A stretch of DNA of 17,647 nt, from positions 1-17,647 of the forward strand of contig CAZABJ010000055.1 of the NCBI GenBank assembly GCA_964483375.1, written 5' to 3'. This DNA comes from JAUIEH01 sp964483375 (GTDB lineage: Bacteria > Pseudomonadota > Alphaproteobacteria > Caulobacterales > Maricaulaceae). A program made the position numbers and the translations under genes. Positions 15,979 through 17,647 of this stretch are shown here, piece after piece. The notes under the pieces were generated by a model. It worked only from the letters and a program-made list of their open reading frames with translations, ran no database searches and had not been told where the DNA came from. The number at the start of each line of letters is the position of its first letter. Position 1 is the stretch's first letter.

Positions 15979-16470
15979 CTAAGCGCCTTGGTTGTCGCGG
16001 ACCCGAAAATGGAGCTCGATCGCGCGCTCTCCGGTGCGCCGGGTGACACAGGCCGCCCGTTCCACCCGCCCCATGACGCCGCCGCCTAACAAACCGGCCA
16101 TCGCGTCGCAATCTTCGTCCCGAAAGGTGATCCAGGCCCGTTGCGCGTCGCGCAGCCGCAAGGCGGGCTCATCATCGAGCATGGCCCGGAAGGCGCGATA
16201 GCGCGCATTGAGAATGCCGTCCCAGGCCGCGTTCTCGCGCAAATTGCACGCGACCAAGCCCGCATTGCTCTCCCCGCCGATTTCTTCGGTGACGCAACCC
16301 GCCGCGATGATTCCGAAACACGCCCGAGCCGCATTCGCGGCCTCTGCGCTCTCAACGCAGGTCTCAAGGGCGGCGCGTTCCTCCGCGCTCGGCTCCGCGG
16401 CCGGCGTATCTTGCGCGCTGGCCGAGCAAACCGCGACGACGGACGACACTGCAGCAGCGATGATGCGCAT
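15979..16470 (-). CDS. Secreted LprI-like (DUF1311) protein
   Basis: The 163-aa product has a signal peptide ending in SASA (residues 16-19). The C-terminal half carries the LprI/DUF1311 signature: a Cys-led segment ACNLRENAAWDGILNARYRA (74-93), then LRDAQRAWITFRDEDC (106-121). Six cysteines remain in the mature protein (38, 51, 59, 75, 121 and 141), which fits three disulfides. The first pair of motifs (ETCVESAEAANAARACFG) is an N-terminal extension also found in proteobacterial members. The family is named for a mycobacterial lysozyme inhibitor, but inhibition is not shown for most members. It sits 69 bases downstream of the deacetylase gene on the same strand. Confidence 0.85.
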   Translation of the reverse strand: MRIIAAAVSSVVAVCSASAQDTPAAEPSAEERAALETCVESAEAANAARACFGIIAAGCVTEEIGGESNAGLVACNLRENAAWDGILNARYRAFRAMLDDEPALRLRDAQRAWITFRDEDCDAMAGLLGGGVMGRVERAACVTRRTGERAIELHFRVRDNQGA

Positions 16471-16539
16471 GACCCAAAAACCCCTCAGCTTTCTCCCGCC
16501 GGTGCGGCGTCAGGAAGGATCATAGGCGGCTGAATGCGA

Positions 16540-17523
16540 TCATTCTGGGGCTGAAGGACTAAGCCCGCGCTCGGCGAAAAGCGCGCGCAGATAGTCCTCG
16601 TTCGAGGCGGGGCCGACGAGATCGCGCGGCGCCCAACCTTCGGCATGAGCGATCGCGGCCACACGGCCTCGGCCGTTGAACACCGTGTCTGGGAGAATGT
16701 CTGCGATTGGGTCCTCGAAGGCCTCAAGAGCGGGGATGACCTCCCAGCCTTCCGCTTCCAGCGCGGCGACGAAATCGTCAACGAACATGGCGGCCAAATC
16801 GTTTTCGTGAAGCAGCATCACATGCGCCGGCGACCGATTGAGCACCTCGCGCGCTATGGTGTCATAATAGTCAACAGCGCCGATGAGAACCTCGACATAG
16901 GTGTCGCGCAACACATCCATATCGATGTCGTGACCACTCTCTTCGGCTCCCCGGGCGAGGCGGTCCATGAACCAGTCATAATTGTCGACGGTGACATAGC
17001 CGTTTGAAAGCCCTAACTCGGTGAGCGCGTCGCGCACGGCGTCGCGCCGGGCCTCGTCGTCGCCTTCATCAAGATAGGGAAATCGAAAGAACGGCTCCAC
17101 GCCGTCGAAATCGCGCAACCGACCGCCGGCTTGGGCGATGTCCATGACATAAGTGACGGGGTCGGTGCGTGAGAGCCACAGATGGGAGTGGGTGTGGTTG
17201 GCGAGGCGATGGCCCGCGGCGACATAGGACCGCAAACGGTCCGCGCCCGGCCCCAGATCAGCGCGGAGCGACGGCATATCTCCGTTCTCGCGCTCGAGAT
17301 TACCGGTCGTGACGAAGAACATTGCGCCCTCCACGCCGGCGCGCTCAAGGGCGTCGACCAGCGCTTCGGTACGCGCAACGCCGGTAAAAAACACGCTGTC
17401 GCCGCGCGGGGCGTCGTCAAAAGTCAGCGCGATGCGGCGAGGAGATACGTTTTCCTCAACAGCGGAGGAACATCCCGCCTGCCCTAGGCACGCGACCAAA
17501 AGCGTCATCAACACGCCGCGCAT
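16540..17523 (-). CDS. Polysaccharide deacetylase (NodB-fold) family protein, exported, possible lipoprotein
   Basis: The 327-aa product is a carbohydrate esterase family 4-like deacetylase. The NodB motifs are in order: TFDDAP with Asp36-Asp37 (34-39), NHTHSH with metal-binding His110 and His114 (109-114), and FRFPYLDEG with Arg147 (146-154). A later LLHEND segment, near 265-275, supplies the C-terminal His motif. An export signal ends near AGC at residue 18. Gln at the -3 position makes this a weak lipobox, so the protein may be a lipoprotein or cleaved and free. GGGAG eight bases before the ATG at 17521-17523 favours this start over one 27 bases upstream. Its substrate is unknown; peptidoglycan or an exopolysaccharide are both possible. 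Confidence 0.88.
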   Translation of the reverse strand: MRGVLMTLLVACLGQAGCSSAVEENVSPRRIALTFDDAPRGDSVFFTGVARTEALVDALERAGVEGAMFFVTTGNLERENGDMPSLRADLGPGADRLRSYVAAGHRLANHTHSHLWLSRTDPVTYVMDIAQAGGRLRDFDGVEPFFRFPYLDEGDDEARRDAVRDALTELGLSNGYVTVDNYDWFMDRLARGAEESGHDIDMDVLRDTYVEVLIGAVDYYDTIAREVLNRSPAHVMLLHENDLAAMFVDDFVAALEAEGWEVIPALEAFEDPIADILPDTVFNGRGRVAAIAHAEGWAPRDLVGPASNEDYLRALFAERGLSPSAPE

Positions 17524-17595
17524 TCGGGCACTCCCTTGGTCCTGACGCACCCTTAAGACAGGGGCCGCCGATTGTGGCGATGGAATACGTGAGGC

Positions 17596-17647
17596 CTAAG
17601 CCGTCTCTTCAAACAGCTCGCGACCGATCAACCAGCGGCGGATCTCG
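17596..17647 (-). CDS. C-terminal end of an acyl-CoA dehydrogenase, possibly isovaleryl-CoA dehydrogenase (partial)
   Basis: The gene enters from the right edge, so only its last 16 residues are visible: EIRRWLIGRELFEETA followed by TAG. This tail matches from memory the C-terminal end of acyl-CoA dehydrogenases, especially isovaleryl-CoA dehydrogenases, which end near EIRR-x-LIGRELF. The Glu-Ile-Arg-Arg segment is the conserved helix after the FAD-contact region. If it is isovaleryl-CoA dehydrogenase it would act two steps before MccB in leucine degradation. The stop lies 72 bases before the deacetylase start on the same strand. The short length limits confidence. Confidence 0.6.
   Translation of the reverse strand, partial: EIRRWLIGRELFEETA

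Noticed and set aside
15804..16049. Upstream extension of the lipoprotein frame to 152 residues.
   Set aside because: The added part is Arg/Ser/Pro-rich and overlaps the end of the LprI-like gene, whereas the internal ATG has a strong ribosome binding site and a lipobox signal.
16497..16509. CGCCG-GTG-CGGCG hairpin between the deacetylase and LprI-like genes as a terminator.
   Set aside because: The stem is short and is followed by GGAGAAAG rather than a T-run in the direction of transcription.

Overview
The window is GC-rich (roughly 60-70 % by eye), with dense genes on both strands, few long gaps, GGAG-type ribosome binding sites and ATG/GTG starts. Gene content (short PutA without a DNA-binding domain, methylcrotonyl-CoA carboxylase beta subunit, SOUL protein, LprI-like protein, patatin with a cyclic-nucleotide domain) suits an aerobic chromosomal segment of an alphaproteobacterium, perhaps in the Caulobacterales/Hyphomonadales/Maricaulales area. 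That placement is inferred from protein style and was not tested by search. I saw no tRNA, rRNA, CRISPR array, transposase, integrase or phage gene.

Layout. 180-659 (-) encodes a VOC/PhnB-like protein. It is separated by a 332-base divergent gap, holding a CRP/FNR-like palindrome at 896-911, from a small membrane protein (992-1573, +). Next comes putA (1635-4757, +), a bifunctional proline-oxidising enzyme. A secreted VWA-domain protein (4892-6028, +) and a membrane-anchored TPR protein (6185-6919, +) follow. Converging on these are a SOUL-family protein (6928-7560, -) and a four-helix membrane protein (7637-8113, -). A conserved-looking protein of unknown family lies at 8261-9388 (+). It converges on mccB (9572-11182, -), with a compound inverted repeat between them. 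Divergent from mccB is a small secreted protein (11263-11826, +), then a single repeat unit, then a crotonase-fold protein carrying the three acidic residues of dienoyl-CoA isomerase (11987-12835, +) and a 69-aa small protein (12954-13163, +). A membrane protein (13243-13680, -) diverges from a cyclic-nucleotide-domain/patatin phospholipase (13812-15572, +). The right end is a minus-strand series read leftwards: the C-terminal tail of an acyl-CoA dehydrogenase (17596-17647), a polysaccharide deacetylase (16540-17523), an LprI-like secreted protein (15979-16470) and a small lipoprotein (15591-15803).

How the genes fit together. The metabolic theme is amino-acid and acyl-CoA oxidation: PutA takes proline to glutamate, MccB belongs to leucine degradation, the isomerase-like crotonase belongs to unsaturated fatty-acid beta-oxidation, and the truncated dehydrogenase at the right edge may be isovaleryl-CoA dehydrogenase. 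A second theme is the envelope: secreted VWA and lipocalin-like proteins, a lipoprotein, a deacetylase, an LprI-like protein and a patatin lipase.

No clear new defence, mobile or biosynthetic system is visible. The points most worth a second look are the dispersed 39-base repeat and its head-to-head form, the scattered leucine-degradation genes, the CRP-like site, the ligand-competent-looking cyclic-nucleotide domain on the patatin, and the unrecognised 375-aa protein.
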